This document shows, piece by piece, positions 1 through 12,410 of a DNA stretch of 64,000 nucleotides (the first letter of the stretch is position 1; the number at the start of each line of letters is the position of its first letter). This DNA comes from Aotearoamyces nothofagi. Its lineage: Eukaryota > Ascomycota > Leotiomycetes > Leotiales > Tympanidaceae. Under the pieces are notes generated by a model. It had not been told where the DNA came from. It did no database searches and saw only the letters and a program-made list of their open reading frames with translations. The DNA is taken from assembly GCA_015345905.1 (NCBI GenBank), contig JADDTR010000029.1, positions 207,808-271,807 of the forward strand. The letters run 5' to 3'. Position numbers and translations under genes: made by a program.

Positions 1-37
1 CACGATATATCAAGAGGTCAGAATAAAGAGACTTCAC

Positions 38-208
38 CTGTTTCTTTTTGCGATTCAAATCATCATCCGCGATCTTCTTCTGAGCATCTTCGGAATCATA
101 GCTGGCATCTTTCTCCGAAACCAAAGTCGCTTTGCGCGCAAATAAGGTCGATCCTGGATTTACGGGCTTGATGCCGTCTTGAAACTGTATGCCAGAGATT
201 TCGGCCAT
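38..208 (-). CDS. Partial gene, first coding exon, unrecognised product
   Basis: A 57-codon exon begins with an ATG at 208 (MAEISGIQFQDGIKP...) and ends at 38 in ...LNRKKKQ, directly before a plausible donor (CAG|GTGAAGTC) whose intron runs off the left edge. The peptide is hydrophilic with a basic end; I do not recognise the family. Without the rest of the gene its role cannot be stated. It is transcribed away from the downstream rRNA methyltransferase, so the two genes share the roughly 1 kb between them. The exon call rests on a clean in-frame ATG and donor only; the first ATG could also be internal to a longer gene. Confidence 0.45.
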
Positions 209-1262
209 GGATTCAATAGTGAGATGGTACAATATGAGAAACTCAAGATTGAGGACTATGAAGAAACGGACAAGTCCATGGGGATTATAGCCCAAAATAG
301 GGTGTGCTAATTTATATCACAATACATTCCCTCTTTGGGGCCTGCGCGTTGCCACGGTCAAATTTGCAGCTAACGGAGCGGTTAACAGTAAAAGATCATT
401 AACTTGGTCTAACAGAAGGGGTGCTAGAGAGCCTGTTCCTATCGTCGTGATCAGATTCGAGGAGGCCAAAATGCCTCATTCTAATAGTGCGTGCCTGTAA
501 AAGAGGCGGGCATTCACGACTGAGAATAAAACAAGATCCGAATATACTGAAAATCCCTCATACATATATGGCAATGATTCATGGGCACCGCCACACGGTC
601 GACCATAAATCTCTCAAGTGTCTTTGCCAGCCCCCGTGCCATGACGGCTAATGACGGACGACACAGGTCAAAGATAATGATTGATAGTGATCGTCAACGG
701 AAATGGCACAGTTCTGGAAGCCGTCATTTCGACACGACGACACCAGATGCTCACTGCGATAGGAAATTCAATGCCGTAGGCCTCTCCCCGATAGGGGACT
801 GACGGATTCTGGTGAACTTTCTATGATTCCACGGAGGGAAGCTCTCATTAGCCTTATTTATATCACACAGGTTAATAGGCAAATCTCTGGCTCCCATTCA
901 TGGCAATCGAGAAGACCTGAGTATATAGTTTGGTGCGGCTGATATTTGCGCATAAGATGATATAGATCGATGTCTTAGGAAAATGCTTATCTCGCTCTTC
1001 TGCTCTCCGACTCGTCACAATCAATCGGCTGGCATCACTTTGGCGTCTGGCATCTGTTGGATCCAGTCGTGGCAGTCGGCTGCTGTATGCCCCTCGGTCT
1101 ATGCTCCCCTAATTCGTAGAAGCCTGAGGACGCACAGCGCGATTACCGATAAGACCTGCAATACCGAAACTTATTTTCTCTTCAGCTCGTTGGACTTGCT
1201 ATTCTCTAGTAGATATTGAACATTGTTTGTGGTTCGCTCATATACCATGGGAAGACAGCAAT
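209..1262. other. Intergenic region between divergent genes
   Basis: About 1.05 kb between the partial gene on the minus strand and the rRNA methyltransferase on the plus strand. Short open frames at 581-802 and 983-1219 have no recognisable domain and look like chance. It presumably holds both promoters; I see no clear motif or repeat. Confidence 0.5.
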
Positions 1263-3177
1263 ATGTCTCTTTACTACGAAGCAGCTGATATTCTGAAAGC
1301 GCCTACTAATGCAGGGGGTAGCTTAAAGTCGAGGATCTTCAGCAACAAAAATCTCAAGTCGCAGCCTGCTCAAATATATGCTCTGGTCATAGAGACGTGC
1401 AAATGGAGTCTTGTCTTGAAGGAAATCATTGAGCAGACAACACTACTTAGCTTGGAACGAAAGGTGTGTGCCAAAGAATTGTCTGTAAACTCAATGCTTA
1501 CCCATATTATAGCTTACACCCATCCTAGCACTACTCCTCGTCCACGATCTTTTACTCGCAAAGCGAGGCATTGCACTCCCCGCAACTCATGGCCTCCGAA
1601 CTTCGGTCGAACGCCACAAAGCTAGGCTTCAAGCTGAATTTACTAAGGCGCGGATAAGGAGGAAGTTAGGATCTCTGGACGCGTTCAAACAGCATATCGA
1701 GGCTGGAGAGGACAATACTTCGAAGCCAATCGAAGCTCCTCATCCTCGTTGGATTCGAATAAATACTCTTAAAACGCAATTGGAAGATCAGCTCAAGACT
1801 ACTTTTGCTGGGTATGAGCTCATACGAAATGTGGACGCCGTCAGACAACGTGGACCACCACGTCTTCATATCGATGAACATATCCCCAATTTGATTGCCA
1901 TCCCAGCATCTATTGACCTTACAAAGACTGAAGCCTACACATCTGGAGCCATTATATTTCAAGATAAAGCGTCGTGCTTCCCTGCTTACCTCCTTGACCC
2001 CCTCCCACAAGATGGCGACATTATGGACACCTGCGCTGCACCAGGAAACAAAACTACTCATCTTGCTGCTATTCTTAGGTCTCATATCACTGACCCAGAA
2101 GATTATTCTCAGACCATTCACGCATTTGAGAAGGATAAGCGCAGAGCGGAAACCTTGACAAAAATGATCACATTGGCCGGCTCTCAAACGTTTACAAAAG
2201 TCCACTCCGGTCAAGACTTTCTAAAAGTGGACCCCGACGCCCCAATATATAAAGACGTCGGCGCACTTCTCCTGGATCCTAGCTGTTCTGGTAGCGGCAT
2301 CGTTGGTCGCGATGACATGCCTGAACTCCACGTGCCATCCCTCAAATCCAGTGCCATATCTAAACCTTTTAACGTCCGATCTAAGTCCACGGCCAAAGTA
2401 GTAGCAAAAGAAGAGCCCCCAAAAGGGACATTGAAACGAAAACGTGATGCACCTAAAGAGGAAGCAGTTGAAGTCATGGTCGATGACGACGGTGTTCCTA
2501 CAGCAGTTGGCACCCATCAAGATCTCGAAACTAGACTCACTGCTCTCTCAACATTCCAGCTGGCACTACTCCTCCACGCCTTCTCTTTTCCTGCCGCACG
2601 TAAAATAACATATTCCACATGTTCTATCCACGCAGAAGAGAACGAGCTTGTAGTATTGCAAGCTCTGAACTCAGAAATAGGAAAAGAACGCGGATGGCGG
2701 ATCCTAAAACGAGATGAGCAAGTCAGGGGGATGAGAACGTGGACTGTGCGAGGTGACAAAAAAGTATGTGAAGGAAACGAGGAAGTTGCTGAAGGATGTG
2801 TAAGAGCGAACAAGGGTGACGAGTTTGGGACTATGGGATTTTTCCTTGCAGGCTTTGTAAGGGACGATAGTACAAATATGGCTGCGATCGAAGCAACGAT
2901 AGTTCGAGATGAAAATGGGGCGGTTGTGAGAGACATAATGGGAATCCCGGTTCGGGCCATTCCTAACGACGAGCCTAAGCAAGAAGCAAATGGCCCTCTC
3001 GATAATGATGAAGAGGAATGGGGTGGCTTCGGTGACAACGATGCGAATGGTGCTGAAGATAACAAAATTGACAGTGAATCGTCGGAGCCGAGCATTTCAA
3101 ATGCGACTACGAATCCTGAAACTGGGAAACCGGCGGCCAAAAAACGCAAACGAAAGCCTGGGAAGTCGAAACCATGA
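1263..3177 (+). CDS. rcm1: 25S rRNA (cytosine-C5)-methyltransferase, Rcm1/NSUN5 family
   Basis: Coding exons are 1263-1463 and 1513-3177; the 49-nt intron (GTGTGT..TATAG) must be removed to join ...LLSLERK to LTPILALLLVHDLLL, giving 621 aa. The family uses S-adenosylmethionine to methylate one cytosine of the large-subunit rRNA in the nucleolus. Visible motifs are the SAM-binding DTCAAPGNKTTHLA (about residue 239), the motif IV DPSCSGSG (Cys about 325) and the catalytic motif VI TYSTCSIH (Cys about 437), so both cysteines used by Rcm1-type enzymes are present. The FQDKASCFPAYLLDP block also fits NSUN5. An insert rich in K/E separates motifs IV and VI, and the C-terminal tail is acidic, then ends in a K/R-rich stretch that could act as a nucleolar signal. 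The start at 1263 opens with MSLYYEAA, as is usual for this family; a longer frame from 1227 adds 12 residues and is less likely. Confidence 0.92.
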
Positions 3178-3658
3178 GTAGTTATAGAAGTGGAGATTTC
3201 CTAGATATCTGGATGTCTCAACTGAACCCTGCTTAGAAAATTTTATGTTAGGCTACAGCTATTATGGAGTTTTCTATATAATCTATGCGGGATCCTACTA
3301 TGGCACCTTTTCATCCGATTAGCATCGTACTTGAAAATTTCTAGAATGATAAAAAGCTCTTGCTAGCTATCAGTGATATCTCCTAATCGATCATAGTCAT
3401 GATAGCTTACTAGGTTGGTTTTATAACGCTGGCTAGAGATTATGTTGTAGTAAACTTAAATAATATCGAAGGCTGTGCATCAAACTTATATAGCTATAGA
3501 CATCGATATAGTAACCCATCATCATATCCCAGACATTGATATAGTAAACTTTCACTATATCCTAGACATTAGTGATCCATGCTAATCAGTCGCTATCAGC
3601 CTTATGGCACGATCCATGATCCTTGCCTTCCTGCATATCTGTGTAACCCCACATCAAC
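3178..3658. other. AT-rich intergenic region between convergent genes
   Basis: About 480 bp between two 3' ends. It is AT-rich and contains a loose duplication of a phrase around 'gacattgatatagtaa' and 'gacattagtgatcc' near 3500-3575. It probably holds both 3' UTRs and polyadenylation signals; no gene is seen. Confidence 0.4.
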
Positions 3659-5200
3659 CTATGTTCCGTTCAACAAATTCTTGTCCTCATCTACCTTGAG
3701 TGTCTCAAAAACCTCCTTTATCACTCCATATACTCTGTCAACGATCAATTCGACGTCTTCTCGAGCGATGTTATAAGCCGGTGCGATTATTACATGATCA
3801 CCAGATACTCCATCAACCGTGCCTTGACCGGGATATAGCCCAATGTTCCATGGCTCTTTCACTGCTTTTTCGCTGATCCTATAGGCAATGCGTAACTGAA
3901 CGTTAAACGGAGTTTTGTGTTTTTGATCGCGGACAAATTCCACACCCCAAAAGAGGCCTTTGCCTCGAATGTTGCCAACATTCGCATGTGAATCGAGCCT
4001 CAGATGAAGTAGCTCCCCCATATATGCACCCTGAAGTCGAACATTGTGGAGAAGATTATCTCGTCGAATAATGCGCTGGACTGCAAGTGCTGCAGCCGAT
4101 GAAACTGGCATGGCTTGGTATGTTTGGCCATGGGCAAATGCTCCAGAGCCTAAAGATAAAGCCTTAATTACTTTGGGACCAACGATGACAGCGGCAATGC
4201 CCGCGTACCCGCCACCCAAACCTTTACCCACCATCTGGAGATCGGGTACACAGTCCATGGATGGCTCAATATCCGAGTGCTCTGCTTGCCATGCGTGGAG
4301 AGTGCCGGAGCGTCCCATCCCACACATCGTCTCGTCGAGAATAAATAGCGCTCCATACTTCTTGCAGACGCCTTTCATAGATGCGAGGTATCCTGGAACA
4401 TAAGGTGCGCATCCAAGAGCAGCACCGGAAATTGGTTCGCAGACAAAGCCGATGACAGTCTCTGGGCCGAGTTCTTGAAACTTTCGATCCAGCTCTGCAG
4501 CCTTCCTATTGACAAATGAGGCATCAGACTCCCCCTCATGGCGTTGGCGATATGTATTGCAAGATGATACCCAGCTGATATTTGTCATCAGTACACTCTT
4601 ATATATCTCCCGCCGTGCAACGTGCCCAGACAATGATAGAGCGCCTAGCGTGTTCCCGTGGTATGAGTGCTCGCGAGCAATGAATCTTGTCCGCTTTGGT
4701 TCGGGCGGGTTTATTTCACGAAAGTATTGCATGCTCATTTTCATTGCAGCTTCTGCGGCTTCCGACCCTAATAGTGAGTCAGTTTAGGAAGTAGTTAACT
4801 ATAGGGAGAAATGATAGGACCAACCTGATCCGATAACGAAGACTTTGGCCATTTTGTGGTTTGTGCCTGCGATCAGCTCTTCGGCAAGTTCACCAGCAGG
4901 GTCCGTCGTGAACTGTAAAGAGTTACAGTAGCAATTCTGCCTCATCTGAGCAATCTTGGCTTCTAGGACCTCTTCGTTCCCATGGCCTAAGCATGACACA
5001 GCTGCACCACCGGTAGCATCAAAGATCTTTTGGCCATTGCTTATGTATAGATAGTTGCCTTTGGAGCCAACAACCTTCAGGGGGGGAGTATTCAGGAGCC
5101 TGTCCATCAGATATCTTGGGCCCAGTAAGTCATTGGCCAGCTCTTTGCTGTCCACATGGTCGCCGTGGCGAGCTTCCGTCATCACTGCTGATGGACTCAT
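3659..5200 (-). CDS. Class III pyridoxal-phosphate aminotransferase
   Basis: Exons are 4825-5200 and 3659-4767 on the minus strand; removing a 57-nt intron restores ...VIGSG|SEAAEAAMK, the conserved GSEA block that contacts the cofactor phosphate. The product is 494 aa, a normal length for a class III (omega/ornithine-type) aminotransferase. Visible features are ISNGQKIFDATGG near the N-terminus, the CEPISGAA segment, the ILDETMCGMGRSG stretch with the cofactor-binding Asp, and DLQMVGKGLGGG with the Schiff-base lysine at about residue 307. Such enzymes move an amino group from an amine or amino acid to a keto acid; the substrate cannot be read from sequence. The open frame extends upstream to 5317, but that codon is GTG, so the ATG at 5200 (or 5182) is preferred. 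No mitochondrial leader is obvious from this start. It is convergent with rcm1. Confidence 0.88.
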
Positions 5201-8200
5201 GACTGATGCCTCGACAGATGCCGTTAAATACCAAAAGGGTGGTTGGTAAAATGATAGCCGACACAGGTTAAGCCAGTGGAGGAGGCGCGATGAAGGGAGA
5301 AGTGGAAAATTGGCCACGGGGGTACGAGTAAAGATGTAGTAGTAATAAGAGGCGAAGGAGAATAAATGATGGAGGCAATGGCAAACTTAAATAGAGCGAG
5401 TGACAGATGGCGAGCTATTTCGTGTCCGAACAAGAAGGGAAGGAAGGTGATCATAATCACACCTTCCGCCGGCAGGATGCAGCCGTTTGGAGTGAGATAA
5501 AGGGCAGTCGAATACACATCTCAGCTGGATACCAACGTAGAACCCTCGACGCTAGATCTTGTCGTTTTGATACAGCTCGAGGACAGATTGGCTTTGCAGG
5601 TGGTGCTTTCTCCATCATCGCCACTCGACGCGGCGCAATTGCCGTGTTGCGTCTACGTCCATCACTGGCGACCCTGCCAGCGTTGAACCCTCGGCATCAC
5701 CACGCTCCACTTCCCGTACCACGGACCGCATCCCAACCCTCGGCTTGGGGTGGAAGCCGACGGTCTCAGAAGCCGGAGCGTTGCTTGATGGATGATACGA
5801 AGAGCAGCAATGGTTTAGCCTTCACAGTTACGGCTGAGAGCACCAGATAATGGCAGTTTACACGCTCGAACTGACTCGTCGGCTCTGCCATACGTGCCCG
5901 TCATCCGTCTTGCCGGGCGTTAAACAGAGGGGAGGTGAGGCTTTGTGCAGGGCCCATGCAATGCACAGGGCACAGGGCATAGTAGGTAGTAATGGGCACC
6001 TGCGTTAATTTCCTGTGACCGACTTCCCGTCATCCGCTCCGCTTACATTGTCGAGACTCATTTTCCTCCTGCGCTGTGATGGCCACTTGCCGTATGAGTC
6101 TACTTAGAAGAGCTCGAGATTGACGGCGCCTGACAGATAAGAATTGTCCTCCCTGCCCTGTTCTAATATCTCATAGGTTTGAAAGGCTGTCCAAGCCGTC
6201 CAAGCGTACCATGCCTGCCACCCATCCCTCAAGGCACGACTTCCACCGTTGCCGCAGTTGCACCCACAAGGATTATTACTGTTCTTGGGAACAAATCAAT
6301 CACATTATCTACCGTATGTGCTGCCGAGTCTCCTGTCACTCATACCCGTCTGTGGTGCCGACTGGGGATGATGAGTTACGGTTAACCGCAATTACACAGA
6401 GATCCGTTCAGACCCGCGTCCAGTACATATGCATAAGCACTATGCAAGTATATCCCTCGACTACATATGTACGAGTATCTGCTGTAGCATGGATTACATG
6501 GTGTCGGGTCTCTTCGTCGTACGTGAAAACAGCCATCCTTCGCGATGTCAACGTTCTTTGGTATCGGAAACCCAAGTATTTCGTTGTAGGCTGCCCGGAT
6601 TCTTTGATGCAACAGGCCACCGACCAACGTTCAGCGGGCCGTCACATTGGCCTCCAGCGACCTGAGCCGAGTCATGTGCAATACTGGTCGGCTGAAAAAG
6701 AACCGTTTGATTCGATATTGGCTGTTTACCACTCGGCATATGGAGAATTGGAAGGTCAAGTTCCCGTCCCGATGAATATGAAATTGACGTCGTCGCTCGG
6801 GAAGAGGAGTGGGCTAATCGTGGCTGACACTCTGCATGTGCCTCCTTATGCAGTGCACCGAAATGCAACGATTGGATATTTTTATGGGAGATATAGTAAA
6901 CGACAAACGTTTTGCAGGGATGAACTACAGCTTATAAGCAACTTCTCAACGGCTATTAGCTGGAAGGCGAAATTTGATCGTACAAATGGGCGAACTATTT
7001 GATATCATCGGCTTCAGACCCCTGTCGCCTGTTGTCATTGAGCCGACTACAGAGAAGGAAGGCTCGGGATGCCGAGTCGGAAGGGGGACTCGGGGCAGGT
7101 GACATGTTGTTACAAGCCGTTAATATCCGTGTTTAAGGATATTTATCGAGATGGTGGTTGTGTTGTAGTAATGATGATGGGCGTAAGCTAAGAATATGAT
7201 AGGTCATTAAGAGGTCACAGAACTCACAAATCACGAGTAGTTCACAAAAAGTCAGCATTCATGCACGTTGGTCACATATGGGCAAGGAAGATTTCTAAAG
7301 AAGGCTAACGGGAAGAAACATACCGTTAAACCTACTGACCCATTTAGAACGGCTTTGTGCTTGGGAGCGGCTTGATGTTGTAGGAGTTTACTGACTGCCG
7401 AGCAAGGTATTCTAGTTCTGCTTCACGCCTTCTTTCCACGGCCGAGTCTTATTGATAGCCACATCTAGCATCTAGTATGGGATAAGAAGGTGCTTGGCTT
7501 GTCTAGGGCATTGCTGCTGAGTCCGTGTGCATTTTTCTATCCTGATGATATTAGGCTGGATGTTGCATTATGATCTACTGTCCAGTCGAAAATGAACCCG
7601 ACCTTGAACGTGGTACCACATGTTGCTGGATTTCTGATCATCCGTCGAAGCCATCAAAAGACTTGAAGGATGAAAGTCCTTAATGCAAGGCCAGTGTCTA
7701 TCCCTACCATCGGAGTTTATTTATCGAAGAGCTTTCTGGCAGGCAGTTCCATTCACATCGAGCTGCATTCCTGAACCTTCTTCAATGGTTCATCATCTTC
7801 CTAGTAAGATCGTGTTATCGACAAACACGTTCATCCCATTATGTCAGTCATTATCACACGCTTCAATGTCAATAATCCAGAATCACCTAGTATGTTGAAT
7901 AATATGATCTAGTTTAATTCGATTGCCACGATTCTTTTGACTATGAGACTACTCGAAACCGAAGCATGCCCGCGGAGCAAGGGACGAATCCCGGGATTGC
8001 TAAAGGTACCGAGAATGAGGAATTCATCCAAAAATCAACAATTTAGGAGACCGTCGTCATAAATTGGGTTAAGCTGTATGTGGGGATTAACAACGAGATT
8101 CCCGTGGTGTTGATGGGCTTTACCTTAGACTGATACACACACCTGAGGAAAACTAGCCAAGTCACGTGTCATATTGGCAACTTTTTGTTGTGGGTGTTAT

Positions 8201-8763
8201 CACCAGCCAATCATAATTCGTTTCTATTCAAACAAGAAAGGAAAACAGAAAAGTATCAAAGGCGAAAAAATAAAAACCACTACACTACACCCTCAGAAGG
8301 GCAATGAATTCCTTTGTGGCTTAATTTCGACGTCAGTTATTACACAATAGATATATTCATATTGTGATAATACCACGGATTGATTATTTGCACGAGCGAT
8401 AATATACGATTCCAGACAGTGGTGACTGTGAAATCTCAACTTTAAAATCACGCGGCACGCGACGCGAACTGCCTGCCACTTAGTAAACTCAACGATCGCA
8501 AAACAGACGCTGCCATTAGTTTCCCTGTGCGACAACGTCAACATTACCAGCACGCATTCCCAGTCACGTCTGGTGTTTCCGTTTACGATAAACACAGAGT
8601 CTTTCTCCATAGGCTTGTCTCCCCTGGCTTCATTGCCCCTTCTTTCGACACGCAGTGGCGCATCGTACCTGCGATCGCTACTGCCTACCCCTCGAGATCC
8701 TCGAAGTTGTCACCGATCATCCATCATCATACAAAGAGATTGACTTGACTGGCACTCGCAATC
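5201..8763. other. Long non-coding region; promoters, no convincing gene
   Basis: About 3.6 kb between the divergent aminotransferase and forkhead genes. The longest open frame, 6211-7002 (263 codons with ATG), has no recognisable domain, an unusual Cys/His/Tyr-rich composition and overlapping frames on the other strand, so I do not call it. Close to the forkhead gene there is a CACGTG E-box at 8163-8168 and CCAAT boxes in both orientations (8172-8176 and 8207-8211), consistent with a promoter. The rest may be long 5' UTR and regulatory DNA. Confidence 0.5.
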
Positions 8764-10833
8764 ATGCCTCCCTCCGTCAAACGTAGCCAGCGTGTAAAGC
8801 GTCAGTTCCCTACCGATGGACCCGACGACGTCGATTCCCCGAATACATCACCAACCCAGCCAAAGCGCAGAAAGGTAGGCTGTCTATATGCTCATTCAGG
8901 CATACATGCTAATACTGGAGTAGATAAGAGAAACCATCCAGCAGCCAGATATCGAGCCAAACAGACTTCCGAAAACCGGGGCCGAGTTGGACATAAGCCG
9001 TGAAGAACTTCTCACGCAGGTCTCGGAGCATCTTATGCTGAGGGATGATTTCGTACAAATTGCCAAAGACTGCGATAATCGCCTCCATCGGAGAACGGGA
9101 ATTAACGTTTCCGCATATGCAAAGATTGCAGGGAAAGACTGGACATTCTATATTAAACGCCTGAATATCAACATCGGTCGTCCACCGGAAGGTTACGTAT
9201 CAACGGCAAATGGGGAAGTCCCAAAGTACCCTGATGCTAGCAATGAAGGAAGTGAAGTTCCAGCTAGGGATGGTACGGAAAACAGCAGAATACACGTTGA
9301 TCTCGGCCCAAACAAACTGGTTTCTCGCCTTCATGCAGAAATCTACTACGATACCGATGATGAAGTCTGGTTCATTGTGGTCAATGGAAGGAATGGCGTC
9401 AAGCTTGATGATCAACCCCTACGTCGTGGGCAGAAATTGAGACTAAGTAGTGGGAGGGTAATTGAGATTGGCGGAGTCGAAATGCTTTTCGTACTACCTG
9501 AAGACGATGGAAGCCTCAAAATCAATGACAAGTATCTTCGAAGAGCTGGTCTCATAGAGCCGGAACATGATGACAATGAGGGCAATGGAGACCAGGGAAA
9601 TCCAGACACAAACGCAGGATCTTCGGGATCTGGGCAAAATGGTTCGAATGGTCTTCCACCCATTGCTCCAGCACCGCCTGATTACAGGAGACCTGACACA
9701 CCGGTCAAACAGCGAAGCAAAGGGCCATTCATGAATAATTCACCTGCATACAGGTCTACTGGAGGCATAATGATGACTAGCTCTGATCAGGGTCCAGACC
9801 TCTCTCTTGAATCAAACCAACATATCAAGCCTAACTATACATATGGCCAGCTGATTACGCAAGCTATTCTGAATAATCCTAAAGAGGAGGAAACTTTACA
9901 GGGAATTTATGCTTACTGTCAAAAGCACTATGCATTTTATAGAAAGATTGAAAGCGCGAAGGGTTGGCAGGTATGTTGGTATTCCTGCTACATTAGAGTT
10001 TTAACTGACTTTTACAGAATTCTATCCGTCACAATCTATCACTTCATGCTGGATTCAAGTTGAGGCCACGCGAGAGTCATGAACCAGGAAAAGGCGGCTG
10101 GTGGAGTTTTAAGGAGGAAAATCGACAAGCATTTATTGACGACGCCTGGGGTGGCAAGACTGGTCGCAAGTCACGTTCGCCTGTTGATTCCACTCCGGGG
10201 AGGAATCCCCGTACGACTCATGGCCCAGGAGATAGGAGTGGGGGTTCCCCGGTGCGAAAATTCAAACGATCGCCACCATCCGATTCCCCAACACTGAGCT
10301 CCTATCCTTCCAATGGCCCTAACCAGACACCTGATCGTGGCAATCGTCTTCCACAGCCTATGCATGATGGTCTACTTGGAGATGGAAGCCCTCTACCGCG
10401 GCACCGCCGAGGCGGTGCTTCCGTGTATGGTTTATCAGACAATGTCCCAGGTTCACCGCCAGTTCTTTCTTCATCTTACGCTGCTGAAGATGGTCATCCC
10501 TTAATCACTCCTGCTCCCACCCGGAAACACCCCTATCTAGCCCCACCTAGCACTGCACAGCGACCAAGTCAGCATATGCCTACATCCTCTCCAGCACCAT
10601 TCTGGAGATATGCAGATATGGGAAATACACCTTTAAGAGGTATTGGTTATGACCTCAGTCCTATTAAGGATTCCGGTCTTACCATCTTGCCCCAGAGTAG
10701 CAGTCCACCAGGACGAGATTCGGCTGCTAGTCCTTCACGAAGTACTGGCCAAATCAAGACTGAACTCCCTGATGTCGAGGATGTTGAAGAGGAAAAGCCA
10801 GCTTGGGATCTCACGAGGTTAGTCAATTCATGA
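8764..10833 (+). CDS. fkh2: Forkhead transcription factor with FHA domain (Fkh1/Fkh2 type)
   Basis: Exons 8764-8874, 8924-9970 and 10018-10833 give 657 aa; introns are 49 and 47 nt, both phase 0. An FHA phosphothreonine-binding domain lies at about residues 100-215 (INIGRPP, SRLHAEIYY, NGRNGVKL), and a winged-helix forkhead domain starts near residue 340 (PNYTYGQLITQAIL) and is completed across the second intron by NSIRHNLSLHAGFKLRPRE, the recognition helix, followed by GGWWSFKEE. The FHA plus forkhead order is that of yeast Fkh1/Fkh2 and S. pombe Fkh2, nuclear factors that time G2/M gene expression. The tail is Pro/Ser-rich. The last exon may be longer: a possible intron 10818-10862 (GTTAGT donor, gctaatc branch, TATAG acceptor) would replace the last three residues and move the stop to 10941. 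The first exon is basic (PKRRK). Confidence 0.92.
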
Positions 10834-11487
10834 TAGTAAGTGGCACAAGCTAATCTTTATAGGAAATTCCAACCGATTTCCAACTTTCATACTTCTAACA
10901 AGGGTATCATGATGATTAATGCTACTAAAGGTCAGGCCTGAGCTTACCATGCCGTCTGAAGGATGATAATGGGATATTATTGACACCATCACCATGGGCA
11001 TACCTTCTGTACAAGTCTTGTTTTCAGTGGCGTTTTCAAGCAATGTGTATTTGTCTTATGAAATGAGCGTCTGGACCTAGCTGAGCTTTTTTGTACAGAT
11101 ATGTCCAAAGGAAACAGGGAGTAACCTATCGTGCGTTGTATTTCTGCTGGATCATCAATTATCTGCTCTGTTTCTTCATGTAATATAGCTAGACGATAAG
11201 AAATTATGACCGAAGCTTGATTTGTTAACTATCATGTCAATCAAGTCCAGCTATTGCCACTTTCATCTCTCTTTATATACTCGACTATGCTACTCGGTAA
11301 CTCAAGGATACAAGGCTCCTGTTAAATAACTTGAGCTTCTTGACATTAGGTTAACTTACTTAACTTGCAGCTAACTTGACTTGCAACCTATATTTAGAAA
11401 GAGCTCCCGAAAGCCATATAAACCTTTGTATTATTTTGATGTCCTACCAACCTGGTAGCGCGCTAGTATAGATTACATTTTCATACC
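10834..11487. other. AT-rich intergenic region between convergent genes
   Basis: About 650 bp separating the 3' ends of the forkhead and SAP18 genes. The first 110 bp may be the final forkhead exon (see that entry). The rest is AT-rich with no repeat or RNA gene that I can see. Confidence 0.4.
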
Positions 11488-12410
11488 TCACCACCTATCC
11501 CTTCCTCTCGATCCTCCACTTCCAAACCCACCCCTACCACCACCTTCACCTCGATCGCCAGCAGGACCCTCAGGTACCCTCTCTCCTCTCCTCCACTCGC
11601 CACGTGGCACCTCATTTCTTCCCAACCCAAAGCCGCCACCGCCAAATCCACCTCCTCGTCCTCTATCCCTATCTCTACCAAAATCTCTATCTCTGCCTCT
11701 GAAGCCACCCCCGAACCCATTTTCCCTACCTCCTCTGTTGCCAAACTCATAATCCCGTCCTCGTCCTCCTCGTCCCCCAAAGGCTGCATATGGAGCTGCC
11801 GTGTGTGCAGCAGGAATGGGTGGCAAAGGTGGTGCTACCGCTCCCGAAGCCGTAGGTGGGAGAATAGCAACGGCAATGTAGTCACCAATCACGAATTTGC
11901 AACCCCCCAGCGCGACTTCTGAATCGCCTGCTAGTCTACCATCTGCTGGAGCATCAGGGTCTTCGGGGGTGTTGAGTTCGTCGCCGAGGACTACGCTTCC
12001 GATATCTTTTGAGACATACCGACCAGATGTGGATGCCGAGCTGTTCGATGGCGATGGGAAAATGAGGCGGTAAGAGAGACGCGTGCCGATGGAGGGCGAG
12101 GGGAGGAGGGAAGGAAGACTGTCAACGAGGTGATGGGAGAGCTCTTGAAGGGTACAGTTGGACCACGTGGAGAGAGAGAGATGTGGCGGCAGAGGATGTT
12201 GGAATTCACTCAGTCTGCAGAGTCAGATAGGACATTAGTGTAAGAAGTTCTGGAGATTAAGGTAAGGGCATGGCAAGGCCAATGAGAGAATTTTCAGGTA
12301 GGTAGACGAGGCTGAGAGACGTACGGGGGGAAAGCGCCTTCACGGTAAAAGATTTTGAGGTGGAATGGGACCGTAGTTTGACGGTCGATCTTTGCCAGCG
12401 GTGTAGCCAT
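11488..12410 (-). CDS. sap18: SAP18-like protein with long RGG-rich tail
   Basis: Exons are 12325-12410 and 11488-12214 (intron 110 nt, GTACGT..CTGCAG), giving 270 aa. The first about 150 residues match the SAP18 fold: PFHLKIFYREGAFP, then LPPHLSLSTWSNCTLQELSHHLV (the equivalent of the human QIYTW...L.EL block), the RLSYRLIF strand, KDIGSV, and a final FVIGDYIAVAILPP that corresponds to human FQIGDYLDIAITPP. SAP18 belongs to Sin3-histone deacetylase assemblies and to the ASAP complex that is deposited on spliced mRNA. What differs from animal SAP18 (about 150-170 aa) is a Gly/Arg-rich tail of about 100 residues with many RGG, RGR and RDR units, which is typical of RNA-binding low-complexity regions. 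The gene sits 361 bp head to head with PRP18. The track of open frames splits this gene; the join is decided by the reading frame across the intron. Confidence 0.88.

Noticed and set aside
5201-5317. N-terminal extension of the aminotransferase to 5317
   Set aside because: The codon at 5317 is GTG, and the first ATG of the frame is at 5200.
5407-5850. 147-codon frame upstream of the aminotransferase
   Set aside because: No recognisable domain and it lies in the divergent promoter; no support beyond an ATG.
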